From the NCBI RefSeq assembly GCF_000482865.1, contig NZ_AXWW01000042.1:1-64000 (forward strand): a stretch of DNA of 64,000 nucleotides. Reading direction: 5' to 3'. Below, one piece after another: positions 1 through 10,000 of this stretch. A model generated the notes under the pieces. That model searched no databases. It worked only from the letters and a program-made list of their open reading frames with translations, and was not told the origin of the DNA. Numbering within the stretch: the stretch's first letter is position 1; every line of letters begins with the position of its first letter. Made by a program: the position numbers and the translations under genes. Origin of the DNA: Actinokineospora inagensis DSM 44258 (GTDB lineage: Bacteria; Actinomycetota; Actinomycetes; Mycobacteriales; Pseudonocardiaceae).

Positions 1-2
1 AC

Positions 3-392
3 CGCACCACCGGCATGAACCTTCAGGTCGCGTGTACATTGTCCGGCCGGTTGGCCTGGGTGTCGGACCCGATTCCCGGAAGCCGACACGACTCGCACTG
101 CCTGAGAGAATCCGGAATGCTGGACGACCGTGACGTGACCGCCTGGATGGGCGACAAGGGCTATGTCGGCACCGGGATGCTGACACCGATCAGGAAACCC
201 AAACACCGCGACCTGCTCGACTGGGAGAAGGACTTCAACCACCACCACAACAAGAAACGAGTCATCGTCGAACACGCCATCGCCAACCTCAAAACCTGGC
301 GCATCCTCCACACCGACTACCGACGCCCCATCGACACCTTCGCCACCACCATCACCGCGGTCCTCGGCTTACAGTTCTACAGACAGGCGTGA
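3..392 (+). CDS. IS5-type (DDE_4) transposase, 3' part, cut by window edge
   Basis: The C-terminal part of a DDE transposase of the IS5/DDE_Tnp_4 kind; the frame is open to the left edge, so the start lies outside. Recognisable blocks are the PGSRHDS motif that follows the second catalytic Asp region, a DKGYVG block matching the family's 'DxGYxG' segment, and the C-terminal HAIANLKTWRILHTDYR block that holds the family's helical E region. The reading is uninterrupted to its stop, so the element may still be intact outside the window. Further pieces of similar transposases lie at 4465-4815 and 15816-16003, so this family has been active in the region. No terminal inverted repeat could be assigned from the 250 bases that follow. 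Confidence 0.8.
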   Translation, partial: RTTGMNLQVACTLSGRLAWVSDPIPGSRHDSHCLRESGMLDDRDVTAWMGDKGYVGTGMLTPIRKPKHRDLLDWEKDFNHHHNKKRVIVEHAIANLKTWRILHTDYRRPIDTFATTITAVLGLQFYRQA

Positions 393-640
393 ATAACCCT
401 CATAGAGCAGGAACGTTAGGTGATCTTGCCAAGTTGCCGGTGGCTTAGATCACGAGAGAACAACGAGACTATCCTATGTGCAAGACCCGTGGCAGCCACT
501 ACTGTGCCCCTTGCTCCTTCTTGCCGCTCGCCACCGAGCGAGCCTGTATGAATTCAGGTGTATCACTGTCCGCTAACCACTGCCAAAGGCTTCAGGCGAA
601 TCTCTTTGTATGGTTCTGACATTTCGACGAGAGGATAATC

Positions 641-1588
641 TTGTTAAAGAAGTTGCGCACGACAGCTATGGTCGGACTGGCATTGACTGCTGCGGCCAAC
701 TTGTCGGTCGGCGTTGCGCAGGCCGCCCCGGCCAGGTCTGTGACCGCGCAACCGGTCGCAGGCGATGCTGCCGATGCACCGGATCCGGGTGCGAAGCGCA
801 ACTCCCCGGAAGTCGACTTGGTGCACTACCCTAAGCTTACTCAGGAACAACTGAAGGCTCGCGTGGCCAGGGATGTCCGCGCGCAAGCCACTGCGCCCGC
901 CTCTCTTGCCAACGCTGAGGTCAGTTCAGTTGAGCGGACGACCGACGGGTTGATCGTGACTCGGTACACCGCCGCTCCCGGAGTGACTCCGGAACAGCTA
1001 GCCGAGAAACTTCGCAAGACAGGCAAGCAGGGTGTATCCATCGATAGGATGCCCGCTACTTCTCTGGCACCCAGCGACTGCTCATACGGTACCGCTCATT
1101 CGTGGTCGTGCCCGGTGGCCTACTGGCGCAACAACGGGTTTGCCGATCCATTGGTTCGGTTCAATGATCACGCTAGTTCTGCTTGGCCGACTGACAACGC
1201 GGTCTACAAGTGGAATCAAACGCCCAACATTGATAGCAAGTACCTGTGGAACAGTTGTCCGTTCCAGGCCGGAGCGCGTTGTGTTGACGTCCGCTCGGGC
1301 GACTGGGGCACCGAGGGGGGCTGGATCGGTTCAACGGAATTGCATTTGCAGAGCGGTCCCGGTGGTCCGTTCGTTGAACAGGGTGCTGTCGTTCAACTCA
1401 ACGACGCATTCGTGCCCGATGGGACGTGGACTCGGAACAATGTGGTGACGCACGAACTCGGGCACGTGCTGGGGCTTGACCACAACTCGTACAGCGGGGA
1501 CGTTCTTTACTACCTTGCGAACCTGCGAGAGGACATCGGCGGACAGAACCCGGCAATGCTCGCTTCGATCTACTCCATTACCAGATAG
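641..1588 (+). CDS. Secreted matrixin-like zinc metalloprotease
   Basis: A 315-residue exported protease. The N terminus is a clear signal peptide: Lys-Lys-Leu-Arg, a hydrophobic stretch, then an AQA-AP cleavage site near residue 29. Near the C terminus is the zinc motif HELGHVLGLDH starting about residue 271, which gives the three zinc-binding histidines and the catalytic Glu of HExxHxxGxxH metzincin-type enzymes. The middle (residues about 145-260) is rich in Trp and Cys as in matrixin/snapalysin-like domains; residues 30-140 probably form a pro-region. The start is TTG, chosen because GAGG lies six bases upstream and because it gives a complete signal peptide. It is a single gene ending at a strong stem-loop. 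Substrate unknown. Location outside the cell is inferred from the signal peptide. Confidence 0.85.
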   Translation: MLKKLRTTAMVGLALTAAANLSVGVAQAAPARSVTAQPVAGDAADAPDPGAKRNSPEVDLVHYPKLTQEQLKARVARDVRAQATAPASLANAEVSSVERTTDGLIVTRYTAAPGVTPEQLAEKLRKTGKQGVSIDRMPATSLAPSDCSYGTAHSWSCPVAYWRNNGFADPLVRFNDHASSAWPTDNAVYKWNQTPNIDSKYLWNSCPFQAGARCVDVRSGDWGTEGGWIGSTELHLQSGPGGPFVEQGAVVQLNDAFVPDGTWTRNNVVTHELGHVLGLDHNSYSGDVLYYLANLREDIGGQNPAMLASIYSITR

Positions 1589-1601
1589 GGCAGAACTGGC
1601 A

Positions 1602-1650
1602 GATGACATGCGATGGTCCCATGATAGGCACGGGACCATCGCATGTCATC
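1602..1650. terminator. Perfect 19-bp stem-loop, likely bidirectional terminator
   Basis: Bases 1602-1620 are exactly complementary to 1632-1650, with an 11-base loop. It sits 13 bases after the stop of the metalloprotease gene and 21 bases from the stop of the convergent lipoprotein gene, so it can end transcription from both sides. There is no long T-run. Confidence 0.75.
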
Positions 1651-1671
1651 TTGACACCTGATAGCGCGAGG

Positions 1672-2064
1672 TTACGCGCAGAGCGACGTAGGCGCAGTGG
1701 CCATCGGAGCAAAATCGGAGGTTCCTTCGTTCCAAGTAAACCTCGCGAGATCTGCGTTGACGAGGGTCATCTTCCCTGTGGTCGTGTTGTTTCCTGCGGC
1801 ATTTACTTTCGGCGGAATCGGAGTCTTTGCGGCCCACCAGTGTCCGCCAAAATTGGCATATTGAATCCCGCAATGGGTGTGGAGAGTGTAGTCGTACGTC
1901 TCGCCAACCGCTGGATGGTCGGCTGTGCCCGCTTGAGCGGTTGCGGTAATCGAAGCTGGGCGTGTTGCCGTGGTCCCGTCAGGGAGCGCTGGCGCTGTTG
2001 ATCCGCAACCTGCCGCCAGGACGAGCACAAAAAGAGATCCTATGGTTGCGCGCATACGATTCAC
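1672..2064 (-). CDS. Small secreted lipoprotein of unknown function
   Basis: A 130-residue predicted lipoprotein. The N terminus has Arg residues, a hydrophobic segment and a lipobox LAAGC, so the mature protein would begin with the lipid-modified Cys at about residue 20. A Thr/Ala-rich linker follows, then a short domain with the pattern YDYTLHTHCGI and a FGGHWW segment; the two Cys residues of the mature part (one after the His, one at the C terminus) could pair. I do not recognise the domain. It is convergent with the metalloprotease gene and shares its terminator. Either ATG at codon 1 or codon 4 could be the start. Confidence 0.75.
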   Translation of the reverse strand: MNRMRATIGSLFVLVLAAGCGSTAPALPDGTTATRPASITATAQAGTADHPAVGETYDYTLHTHCGIQYANFGGHWWAAKTPIPPKVNAAGNNTTTGKMTLVNADLARFTWNEGTSDFAPMATAPTSLCA

Positions 2065-2998
2065 CGTACACCACGCGGCATCTTTGTTCGTAGCCTGGGT
2101 GCCAAAAGTGGGTGGCCATGTAATTTGATGTCAGACAAGCGAAACGGTAAAGCTGCCGGTGCTCTCGGTCACCCTCTTCGCTCGCCCCCTCCCGACAACA
2201 CCTAGGGTTGGTCGGCCCCTAATGAGCACTTTTGGCTGCTCAACAGTTCCTACTAGACCAACCGGGCGAATTCCGTGTGCGGCGAGCCGCGGTTTTACGA
2301 TAGCATTACCTAGATGGAGATTGCGGCCATGTCCGGTGCACTGGGAGACGAATGAAACGAACGTTTGTTGCGGGCCCGCGCTCTCGTGGTCGCCATTCAG
2401 CCGGTCTCGCTTGCGATCGCACAGGCGAAGCAGAGATGTGTTGGAGTTGCGGTCGACGAGGTCCCGCCTGCTGTTCCGGTCACCGGGCCGGATGAGGTAC
2501 CGGTCACGGGGCGCGAGGCGGACAGTGACAGACCTCGCGGAGGACGAGGTCAGCACCGACCTATGAACTGGCAACTCTTGCTTCACCTGGACGTCGCCAG
2601 GCCGGTCTCAGTGACTGCGCCGGTCACACTAGTCAATCGCCCGCCGGTGTGCACCAACTCGGCGTCTGTCGCGTCTCGCAGCACGGCGCAACGTCCGACC
2701 CCGGACCGACCGGAGACGATGGTCCGCGGGCGATGTTTACCGATCAGCCAGGAGGTGATCTCCGCGCGATGCTAGCAGGGTTGGGCTACCCGCTCGGTGT
2801 GGCGACCGGATCGTTGATGTCCTGTCCATTTCCCACGGGCTTCGTCGCTGTCTGCCAGCCTGAGGCCTGGAAGGTATTCGCGTGGCCTTCCAAGCGCGCC
2901 ATAAGCGCCGCATGGGTTCTCAAGGTATGCCAAAGTAGCTTCGGCTCAAGTGATCGGTGTGGCCGAGGCTCCAGTGAGTGCTGTCGACCGCGTTCGCG
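2065..2998. other. No convincing gene
   Basis: About 930 bases without a credible coding region. Open frames exist on both strands but their translations are rich in Arg, Ser and Cys, lack any recognisable motif, and have no good ribosome binding site. GC is lower and more even across codon positions than in the neighbouring genes. It may be decayed DNA at the edge of the Rhs region. The first bases contain the promoter region of the lipoprotein gene. Confidence 0.5.
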
Positions 2999-3346
2999 CT
3001 AGTCGATCAAGCTGGTGATCCTGGCCTCCGCCACCACGGTGGGTCCTTCCATCACCAGCAGCGCCCTACCGGGCTGGAGGTATTCGGAGGCGATTTCCGG
3101 TGCCAGGAAACCGACGTCGGCTACGTCCCTGCCGTTGTGGGAGGTGCCGTTCAGGCGGATGACGATGCTGAGATAGGTGTCGGCGTTCCACGGGTCGGCG
3201 CGTTCGGGTTCGCCTGCGGTGAGGAAGACCGCGTTGGCGGCGTAGTCGCCCGGCCTAGGGGGGCCGGAGGAGTGGCCCCCCGCCTCGGCGGGGAGCCACT
3301 CGATTTCGGCTGTGGCGGCGGGGTGCCAGCCGGGGGCGTGGATCAC
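2999..3346 (-). CDS. EF-Tu domain III-like single-domain protein, candidate immunity factor
   Basis: A 115-residue protein that resembles the C-terminal (third) domain of elongation factor Tu. Landmarks are AEIEWLPAEAGGHSSGP, which lines up with the EF-Tu segment ExxxLxxxEGGRHTP, and the C-terminal LLVMEGPTVVAEARITSLI, which lines up with FAIREGGRTVGAGVVxxV. There is no GTPase domain. The GTG start overlaps the stop of the preceding toxin-tip reading frame as GTGA, so the two were translationally coupled. That is the usual position of an immunity gene for an Rhs toxin. An EF-Tu look-alike beside a toxin suggests a decoy or shield for a toxin that attacks EF-Tu; this is inference. It is intact although the adjoining toxin is broken. 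Confidence 0.65.
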   Translation of the reverse strand: MIHAPGWHPAATAEIEWLPAEAGGHSSGPPRPGDYAANAVFLTAGEPERADPWNADTYLSIVIRLNGTSHNGRDVADVGFLAPEIASEYLQPGRALLVMEGPTVVAEARITSLID

Positions 3347-4360
3347 GCGATCCTGATCCCGTCCATGGTCCTGTTGATCAATTCGAGTTGCGCGGGGGTA
3401 GCGTACGCGGCGGGGCCGATACCGTCGAGCATCGAGCGGTGCAGTAGCTGGTCGTAGACCCATCGGGGGGATGTTCGTGGTGAAGGTGATGCCGCTGTCA
3501 CCGTTGAGGCGCTTGCCCCAGGTGTCGGCGCCGGCCTTGGTGAGGGCGAACCACTTGCCCTCCAGTGAGTTTCCCTAACAACTCCACTTGTGGGTGGTGG
3601 CGATGGAGGTGAACTCCGGGTCGATCACGTTTCGATAGATCGCGACCGGGCTCTCGTCGCGAGTCGGCTTTGGCACCGGCCGGACGGTGGGGGCCGGTGT
3701 TTGGGCGGGTGCCGGGGTGGCAGACGGCTCGGTGTCGTCGCCGGTGTGAATGTTGATCCGGGGCAGTGTCGGCGCCGTCTGTGGGCCGACCTCGCCACCC
3801 ACGAAGGCGCCGGTGATCATGCCGAGGCCGAGGGCGAAGGCCGGTGCAGCCAGTGGTAGGTCCAGTCCTCCGGTGGCGGCGACGGACACGACCGCCACCG
3901 CCACGACGACGGCCCGGTGGAACCGACCAGGGCGCGGGTGTTGCCCTGCTGGTCGTGGAAGTACCACGAGGTGCCGCCCGAACCGATCTGCTCGATCGGC
4001 AGGCCACCAGGCCCGTAGATGTAGCTGGTGGTCCCGTCAGTGGCGAGGTTGGCACCGTCCCAGGTGCACGTGGTGGTGTTTCCGTTGACAGTTTTGCCCG
4101 TGCGCAGGCCGGTGCCGTCGTAGGTGTACGACGCGGTCGACCCGGTGGACGCCGAGCTCAACCGGTTCGCCTGGTCGTAGCCGAAGGTCTTGGTGCCCGA
4201 CTTGGTCCTGTTGCCCGAGCTGTCAAAGGTGTACCCGGTGGCCCCGACGGGTGGACTGGCGCAGGTCAGGTTGGCGATCGTCGTCACCGCGGACCAACAC
4301 AACTGCCCGGCCGGGTCGAACGCCTGCCGCAGCGTTGTCGCGGGCGGGTCGGCGACAACA
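3343..4360 (-). pseudogene. Decayed Rhs protein C-terminal end with toxin tip
   Basis: Fragment of an Rhs/YD-repeat toxin. From about 4360 downward the translation reads FDPAGQLCW, YTFDSSGNRTKSG, FGYDQANRL, YTYDGTGLRTGK, WYFHDQQGNTRALVG: ordinary YD repeats. Near 3905 the frame shifts and the core region ending in ARYYDP is missing, joining directly to a hydrophobic pretoxin stretch (AATGGLDLPLAAPAF and onward) and a Pro/Thr linker. The tip begins SPVAIYRNVIDPEFTSIATT, meets an in-frame TAG at about 3580, continues NSLEGKWFALTKAGADTWG, then shifts frame again near 3460 and ends LDGIGPAAYATPAQLELI. The tip's fold is not certain; its Arg and Ser-containing blocks allow an ADP-ribosyltransferase-like guess at low confidence. 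The 5' end is lost at an IS5 remnant. Confidence 0.75.
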
Positions 4361-4464
4361 GAAGCTTGTCGACAACAACGGCAAGCAAGGACATCACCTT
4401 TACGTGACACTAGGGGGTGCTTGGTCTGCTCAAATAGGTGTGGATGACCTGATTTGATCTTGTG

Positions 4465-4815
4465 TTGTGGTGCGCAGGCATGGGTTGCCGATGAGCAGTG
4501 GGCTGTGATCGAGCCGTTGTTGCCGGTCTCGGGTGCGAAGGATCGTCCTCAGGTGGATGACCGTCGAGTGATCAACGGGATGCTCCGCAAGGCCAAGACC
4601 GGATCGCCTGGCGGGACCTGCCGGAACGGTACGGGCCGTGGAAAACGATCTGTAACCGATTCTGGCGCTGGTCTCGCGATGGCACCCCGACCACGCTGGT
4701 GTCACGGGCGAGGGTGATCGCCGGAGCGATCGACGAACTCGACCGGGAAGTCTCGGTCGGCTCCTCGATCGTGCGCGCAACCAGCACGCCGCCGGCGCCC
4801 GCTTGCCGAGGCCGC
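4465..4815 (+). pseudogene. IS5-family transposase N-terminal remnant
   Basis: Pieces in several frames match the N-terminal (DUF4096) part of IS5-type transposases: DEQWAVIEPLLPVSGAKDRP, VDDRRVINGM, then in another frame AWRDLPERYGPWKTICNRFW, and LDREVSVGSSIVRAHQH at the end. At least two frameshifts are visible (near 4488 and 4600) and the catalytic half is absent. It lies between the two halves of one decayed Rhs gene, so insertion of this element and later deletion probably destroyed that gene. Confidence 0.75.
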
Positions 4816-4824
4816 ACACGTGTT

Positions 4825-5476
4825 GTAGGTCCACGCGGCGAAGTACCAGTTCTCCAGGTAGCGCGGGTTGCCGCCGTTGGCGGTGATGCCCGCGGTGTAG
4901 AGCATGTTCATCGCCTCGAACACCGACCGTGGCACCGAGTCCCACGTGTCACCCGCCGGGTGACTCAGCGCGATCTTCGGGAAGTCGCCGTTGGGCGCGT
5001 AAGCGACCAGGCCGAGATTGTCGAAGCCCGCCGGGCGGGCGTACCTGCTGCTGTCAACAGGTTCTGCTCGGCCATCTGCACCGCCCAGTCCACCTGCGCG
5101 GGCGATGGCTGCGGCACCTGCCGGGCCGGGTCGAGCCGGGGCGCACCGAGCAGGTCGGCGTCTGCGCGGTCGTGGTCAACGCCGTGCCGGTCGGGGCGGC
5201 GTCGCCTTTCGGCTGCGGCACACCGGCCGCGGCGTGCCGGGTGGGCGCGACCGGCACGGCCGGGACGACGGCGGTGACCGGTGTCAGGCCGGAACCGGTG
5301 CGGCCACGGGTGAACGCCTTGTCGGTGCGGGTCGAGACGAGCACCTGGTTGCCACCCGCCTGGTTGTTGTCGTCGGCGACGACCGCGTGCCCGTCGAGCG
5401 AGGCCGCCCGGGCGGTGGGACGGGCGGCGGCGGTGGTCAACCCGGCGTTCTCGACGACGGCGACAACCGGTGACAC
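4825..5476 (-). pseudogene. Decayed N-terminal part of an Rhs protein
   Basis: This matches, in scattered frames, the region of the large Rhs locus around 12000-12700. Matching blocks are GLTxxAxxAASLDG, then PRLDPARQVPQPSPAQVDWA followed by QMAEQNLL, then VPRSVFEAMN, and TAGITANGGNPRYLENWYFA. Two frameshifts are needed to read it. A deletion has removed the lysozyme-like catalytic segment: FEAMN is joined directly to LYTAGITAN. Together with 3343-4360 it represents one Rhs gene split by the IS5 remnant between them. Confidence 0.7.
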
Positions 5477-5479
5477 GGG

Positions 5480-5765
5480 CTCGGGAATTCACAGGTCGTC
5501 GAGACCACTGCACAGGCTGTCCCAAGTCCCCGAACACATGAAAGGGCACGACCCGCCGGAACTCGTTGAACACGGCGAACGTGTCGAGCATGTTCGCCGC
5601 GTCGAACGGCCACCGGATCACAGCCGACCCGAGTTCGTCGACCCTGCTCGCGACCTCGGCCGCGGGCCCGATGGCCACCCACGGGCCGACCGGATTGATC
5701 AAGTCCACCGGATTTCCTCGCATCAACCTGTGCTCGAACACCCAAGCGGCAGGGAACTCGGGCGG
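5480..5765 (-). pseudogene. Fragment of an unrecognised protein
   Basis: An open stretch of about 90 residues with coding character, including EFPAAWVFEHRLMRGNPVD, VGPWVAIGPAAEVASRVDE and AVFNEFRRVVPFHVFGDLG. It runs without a stop into the Rhs remnant next to it, which is in a different evolutionary context, so both ends are probably recombination joints. No ribosome binding site or clear start was found. I do not recognise the family. Its place among toxin and immunity genes makes an immunity-gene remnant possible but unproven. Confidence 0.4.
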
Positions 5766-5874
5766 ACGGAGGCGCTCCCCACCTCGCTGGGACTGTGTCC
5801 CATGTGGGCGGTTCATCCAAGCGGACAAGGCTCACAAGCCAGACAGTGATGTCAACAGGGCGTGGTGGCCCGGA

Positions 5875-6456
5875 TCAGCGGGGAAGTTCGTCGATTCGGG
5901 TGTTCGGGTCCACCAGAAGGGCCTCGATGTCCGGGTGGGACAGGACCTTGTCGGCGTTGACCTGGGAACAGGCGATGTAGGTTGAGGAAAGTCGTAGTCC
6001 GTGGCGACGACCCACGTGTGGTCGGCGGGCCACCAGTGTTGCGGGCCCGCGAGGTTTGGCACGGGATTGGATGGCGGGCAGGTCGGCGAGCGGCCCGGTG
6101 ACCACGAACGGGTCGACACCACCGGCGACGGCGGCGAGGTCGTAGGCGAACGTGACCGGTTGGTCCCCGGCCAGGACCGTGATCAGCGCGTCCCTGAAAG
6201 CCACCTCGAGTGTTCCCTCGTCTACGCAGAGCCCGAACCCGTCGAACGCGTGGGCTGGGGTGTCGCCGGTGAGGGCGATCCCGGCCAGGACGGCCAAATC
6301 CGCCCAGCGTTCCCGACGGGACTCGTCGTCGGGGTGGTACCAGGAATGGAGCGCGCGGACGCAGGCCGCGAACCCGGGGGGCACGACCTCGGTGACCCGA
6401 TGGCCAGGTCCGGCGGCCGCGGTCACCAGGTCCCGCGGCCAACCAAGCTCGCCCAT
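5875..6456 (-). pseudogene. Immunity-like protein gene with two compensating frameshifts
   Basis: A reading frame of about 193 residues starting MGELGWPRDLV. The first two thirds read smoothly (WADLAVLAGIALTGDTPAHA, GTLEVAFRDALITVLAGDQP). Between about 6060 and 5990 the better protein is in the next frame (LAGPQHWWPADHTWVVATDY), and after about 5990 the first frame resumes with STYIACSQVNADKVLSHPDI. Two opposite one-base changes therefore scramble about 25 residues. This is either a damaged gene or two sequencing errors. The restored C-terminal pattern (HTWVVxTDYD, STYIACS) resembles unnamed immunity-type proteins encoded behind actinobacterial toxins. It follows the terminator of the Rhs/immunity pair upstream. 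Confidence 0.55.
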
Positions 6457-6490
6457 GTGACGCGTCCTCAGCTTGAGACAGGTCGGGAAG

Positions 6491-6527
6491 GTCCTCCCCG
6501 GGCAGCGGGGTGCTGCCCGGGGAGGAC
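6491..6527 (-). terminator. 16-bp perfect stem-loop behind the Rhs-immunity pair
   Basis: Bases 6491-6506 pair exactly with 6512-6527 around a five-base loop, giving a GC-rich hairpin. It starts six bases after the stop of the immunity candidate at 6533-7000, so it probably ends the Rhs operon. Confidence 0.75.
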
Positions 6528-6532
6528 CGGGA

Positions 6533-7000
6533 TCAATCCTGGTCGGCGCTGTCGGGGTGGACGTAGTGGATGTCCGCCCCGCGCTCGAACAGCCGCCATG
6601 CCTCGACCGGTCCGGCGCTCGCCGGGAACGCCTGGATTCGGATGTCGTCGGCCACCGTGATGGTGAAGGCTCCGTCCGGTTCCAGTGACGTGTCGCTGAC
6701 GGTGTCGGTCGTGGTCAACCGGTCCGTCAGCTTGCGGGCGTTGCGGTCGTACATGGTGACCCGTTCGTCGAACGCCTCACCGGGGTCGTCGGAGCGTCGT
6801 TGCGGGTAGCGCATGTCCACGCTTCCCAGCAACACCTTCTCCCGGTGGACGATCCGGAACGGGCACTGCACGTGCAGCCGGAACTCGACGTCACCGAGCT
6901 GGAACCCGACCTCGGCCATGTTGACCGTGCGGTCGACGTCAGTCCACCGAGCACCCCGCAGGGCGCGCAGCGCTTCGTCCAGTTCCCGCAATGAACTCAT
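6533..7000 (-). CDS. Candidate immunity protein for the adjacent Rhs toxin
   Basis: A 155-residue protein, not recognised as a named family. It begins MSSLRELDEALRALRGARW, has many acidic residues and an alternating beta-like pattern (FRLHVQCPFRIVHREKVLLG, GAFTITVADDIRIQAFP), and no signal peptide or membrane segment, so it should be cytoplasmic. GGGAGG lies just upstream of the ATG. The gene starts three bases after the stop of the large Rhs gene and ends at a strong hairpin. That is the classic placement of an immunity gene, and the function is inferred only from position. Confidence 0.6.
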   Translation of the reverse strand: MSSLRELDEALRALRGARWTDVDRTVNMAEVGFQLGDVEFRLHVQCPFRIVHREKVLLGSVDMRYPQRRSDDPGEAFDERVTMYDRNARKLTDRLTTTDTVSDTSLEPDGAFTITVADDIRIQAFPASAGPVEAWRLFERGADIHYVHPDSADQD

Positions 7001-7003
7001 CGA

Positions 7004-10000
7004 TCACCCTCCCGAACAGAACATACGCAGGCCCTCTCGGAGGATGCCGTTGTAGTCCAGTCCCTGCTTGGTGATGGCGTCGTGCCACTGGCGGCGGTCG
7101 GCCTTGCTCAGTGCCCTGCCTGCGCGCCGCTGGATCTCGCTCCAGGCCCGGTCGGCCTCGGCCTGCTGCTGTTCCCGGGACGAGGGTGAGTTGTAGCCGT
7201 CGTCATCGTCGTCCTCCCCGCCGTAGTCCCACTCCATGTCCTCGAAGCGGCCCAGGCCCTCCATGGCCATGGCGGTCAGGCCGCCCGCGATCGCGCCGGC
7301 CGTGGCGACCGCCGCCACACCGACCGCGTCGATGGCGATCGCCCCGCCCGCGGCCACCGCGATGGCGCCGCAGGGTTCGAGGACGGCACAGGCACCCACG
7401 GCGGCGACCGCGCCGACGACCATCAACCCCGCGCCGAGCACGTCCCAGAAGCTCATGCCGGTCGGGTCGGTGAAGTCGAGCGGGTTGTCGCCGGAGTAGG
7501 CGTAGGGCTGCCGGGTCCGCTGCACGAGCGGGTCCACCGTCATGAACTGGGCGGTGGTCGGGTCGTAGTAGCGGGCCCGCAGGTACACCAGGCCGGATTC
7601 GGCGTCGGTGTACTGGCCGGTGAACCGCAGCGGGGTGGTCGCCGTGCCGGACGCGGTGGCCACGCCGTACGGGGTGTAGGTGTAGGTCGCGCCGACGGTG
7701 CCGGAGCTGGTGAGCAGCCCCAGGGTCGACCCGACCTGGTCGTGCACGAACCACACCGTGCTCGACGCGCTGACCTGCTCGATCGGGTTGCCGTCCGGCC
7801 CGTACAGATAGCTGTTGGTGCCGTCGTCGAGCAGGCTCGCGGTCGCGGCGCCGTCCCACGTGAAGTTCGTGGTCGTGGTACCGACCTTCTTCCACGTGCG
7901 CAGGCCCTCGGCGGTGTAGCCGTAGGTGGCGGAACCGCCCGGACCGGTGGTGCTGGTCAGCCTGCGCGCCTGGTCGTACCCGTAGGTCGAGGCGGTGCCC
8001 TTGTTGGTGCGGTCGCCTACCGTGTCGAACGTGTAGGCGGTCGCGCCCGGCGGGACGGTCCCGCAGGCCGGGTTGGTGGCGGTGCCGGACGGCAGCGTCC
8101 AGCACAGCCTGCCCGCCGGGTCGAACGCCTGCGTCGCGGTGCCCACCGTGGTGGGGTTGTCCGCGGCGTCGACGGCGAACGAGGTGGACCCGACCGAGGC
8201 CAACTGCTCCCGAGCGGTGTAGCCGACCGTCTGCTGCGGCGACGTCCCGATGGTCAGGGTTGACACCTGGGCGGCCGCGTCCCGACCGTAGCCTGCTGAC
8301 AGCACCGTGGTCGTCCCGGTGACCGCCGTGGTCGAGGTCAACGCCCCCCGGTTGTCGTAGCCGTTGGTGACGGTGGTCCCGTTGGGGTAGGTGGTCGTGG
8401 TCAGCCGGTCGCTGTTGCTGTAGCCGAACGTGGTGGTGCGGGCGGACCAGTCGGTGGTGCTGCGCATCCGACCCGCGTCGTCGTAGGCCCTGGTCACCGG
8501 GGTGGTGCGGCCGGGGTAGGTGATCGAGGTCTGGTGCCCGTCGTCGTCGTAGCCGAAGCTGACGAGGGAGCCGGAACCCTGCTTCAGCGAGACGAGCTCA
8601 CCGAAGGTGTCGTAGGTGTGCTGGGTGACACCAGTCGCGTCGGTCATAGTGGCCCGGCGGCCCGCCGCGTCGTAGGTGAAGGTGGCACCCGGGGTCACAC
8701 CGTCCGAGTAGGACACCGACAGGGTCTGGCCGACGGCGTCGGAGGTGAACGAGGTCACCCGGCCCGCCGCGTCGGTGACCGAGACGGTGCGACCGGCCGG
8801 GTCGAACTTGGTGGTGTCGGTCTTGCCGTCCTGGTCGGTCCGGCTGGTCTGCCTACCCTGCCCGTCGTAGCCGTAACTGGTGGTGCCACCGCGCGCGTCC
8901 ACCATGTTCGCCGTGGTTCCGTCGGCGTTGTAGTGGAACACCTGGGTTGTGGTGTCGGGCTGGGTGACCTTCGTCGTCCTGCCGACCGGATCGATGGTCT
9001 TGGAGGTGGTGCGGTTGTTCGCGTCGGTGGAAGATTGCGGAACGCCGTCGGCGGTGTACGACGTCTTGGTGACGTTGCTGAGCGCGTCCGTTGTGGACGT
9101 AGTGCGCCCGTGCGCGTCGTGGCCGTACGACGTGGTGTGGTTGTCGGCGTCCGTTGTGGACGTAACCCAACCCCGTCCGGTGTCGTAACCGTAGAAGGTC
9201 TTGTGCTCCAACGGGTCTGTGGTCGAGCTGACGTCGCCGAACCCGTCGTACACCGACGTGGTCGTCTTGCCCAGCGGGTCGACCGCCCGGTTGCGGTCGC
9301 CTGGGTGGGCGGTGTCGTCGTAGAAGTAGTTGGTGGTGCGAACCGGTTCGGGGCCGAAGTTGCCGGTGGTGGACTCGACGACGTTGTTCGCCTTGGTCAC
9401 CGTGGTCGAGGTGAGCACCCCGACGCCGGCGGCCGCCGCCGGGATGTGACCAGTCTGGTCGTAGCCCATCACCGTGGCGACACCGTCCGGCCCGATCTTC
9501 TCGATCAGGTTGTCGGCGTCGTCGTACTGGAAGTTGGTGGTGAGTCCGAGGGCGTTCGACGCCGATGTCTGGTTCCCGTGGTCGTCGTAGGTGAAGGTCT
9601 GCACGTGGCCGTCGGCGTCGGTCTGCGTGGTCACCCCCAGTGTGACCGGGTCGTAGGTGTAGGAGGCGGTGCCCGCGTCCGGCGTGCCGTAGCCGCGGGT
9701 CTCCGACACCAGCAGGCCGTTCTGGTAGGTCTGCAGGTCCTTGTGCCCGGCCGGATCGGTGATCAACACCTGGCCCGCCGACAGCCCGCCGTTCGGGGCG
9801 TAGGTGAACGTGGTGTTCTCACCGTTCGGGTTGCTCTGCGCGGTCACCCGGTCTGCGGTGTCGTAGGTCATCGAGGTGACCGCCGACGCGGGACCGGCGA
9901 AGTTGGCCGGGGTGCGGACCGAGGCCATCAGATGCTTGCCCGCCACGTAGGTGTAGCGCTCGTGGTCGTCGTCCTTGAGCGTCGGGGTCCGGGTGGTGCC

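Noticed and set aside
2131-2586. Overlapping open frames on both strands near 2.1-2.6 kb
   Set aside because: Both are Arg/Ser-rich without motif, start signal or codon bias; treated as non-coding.
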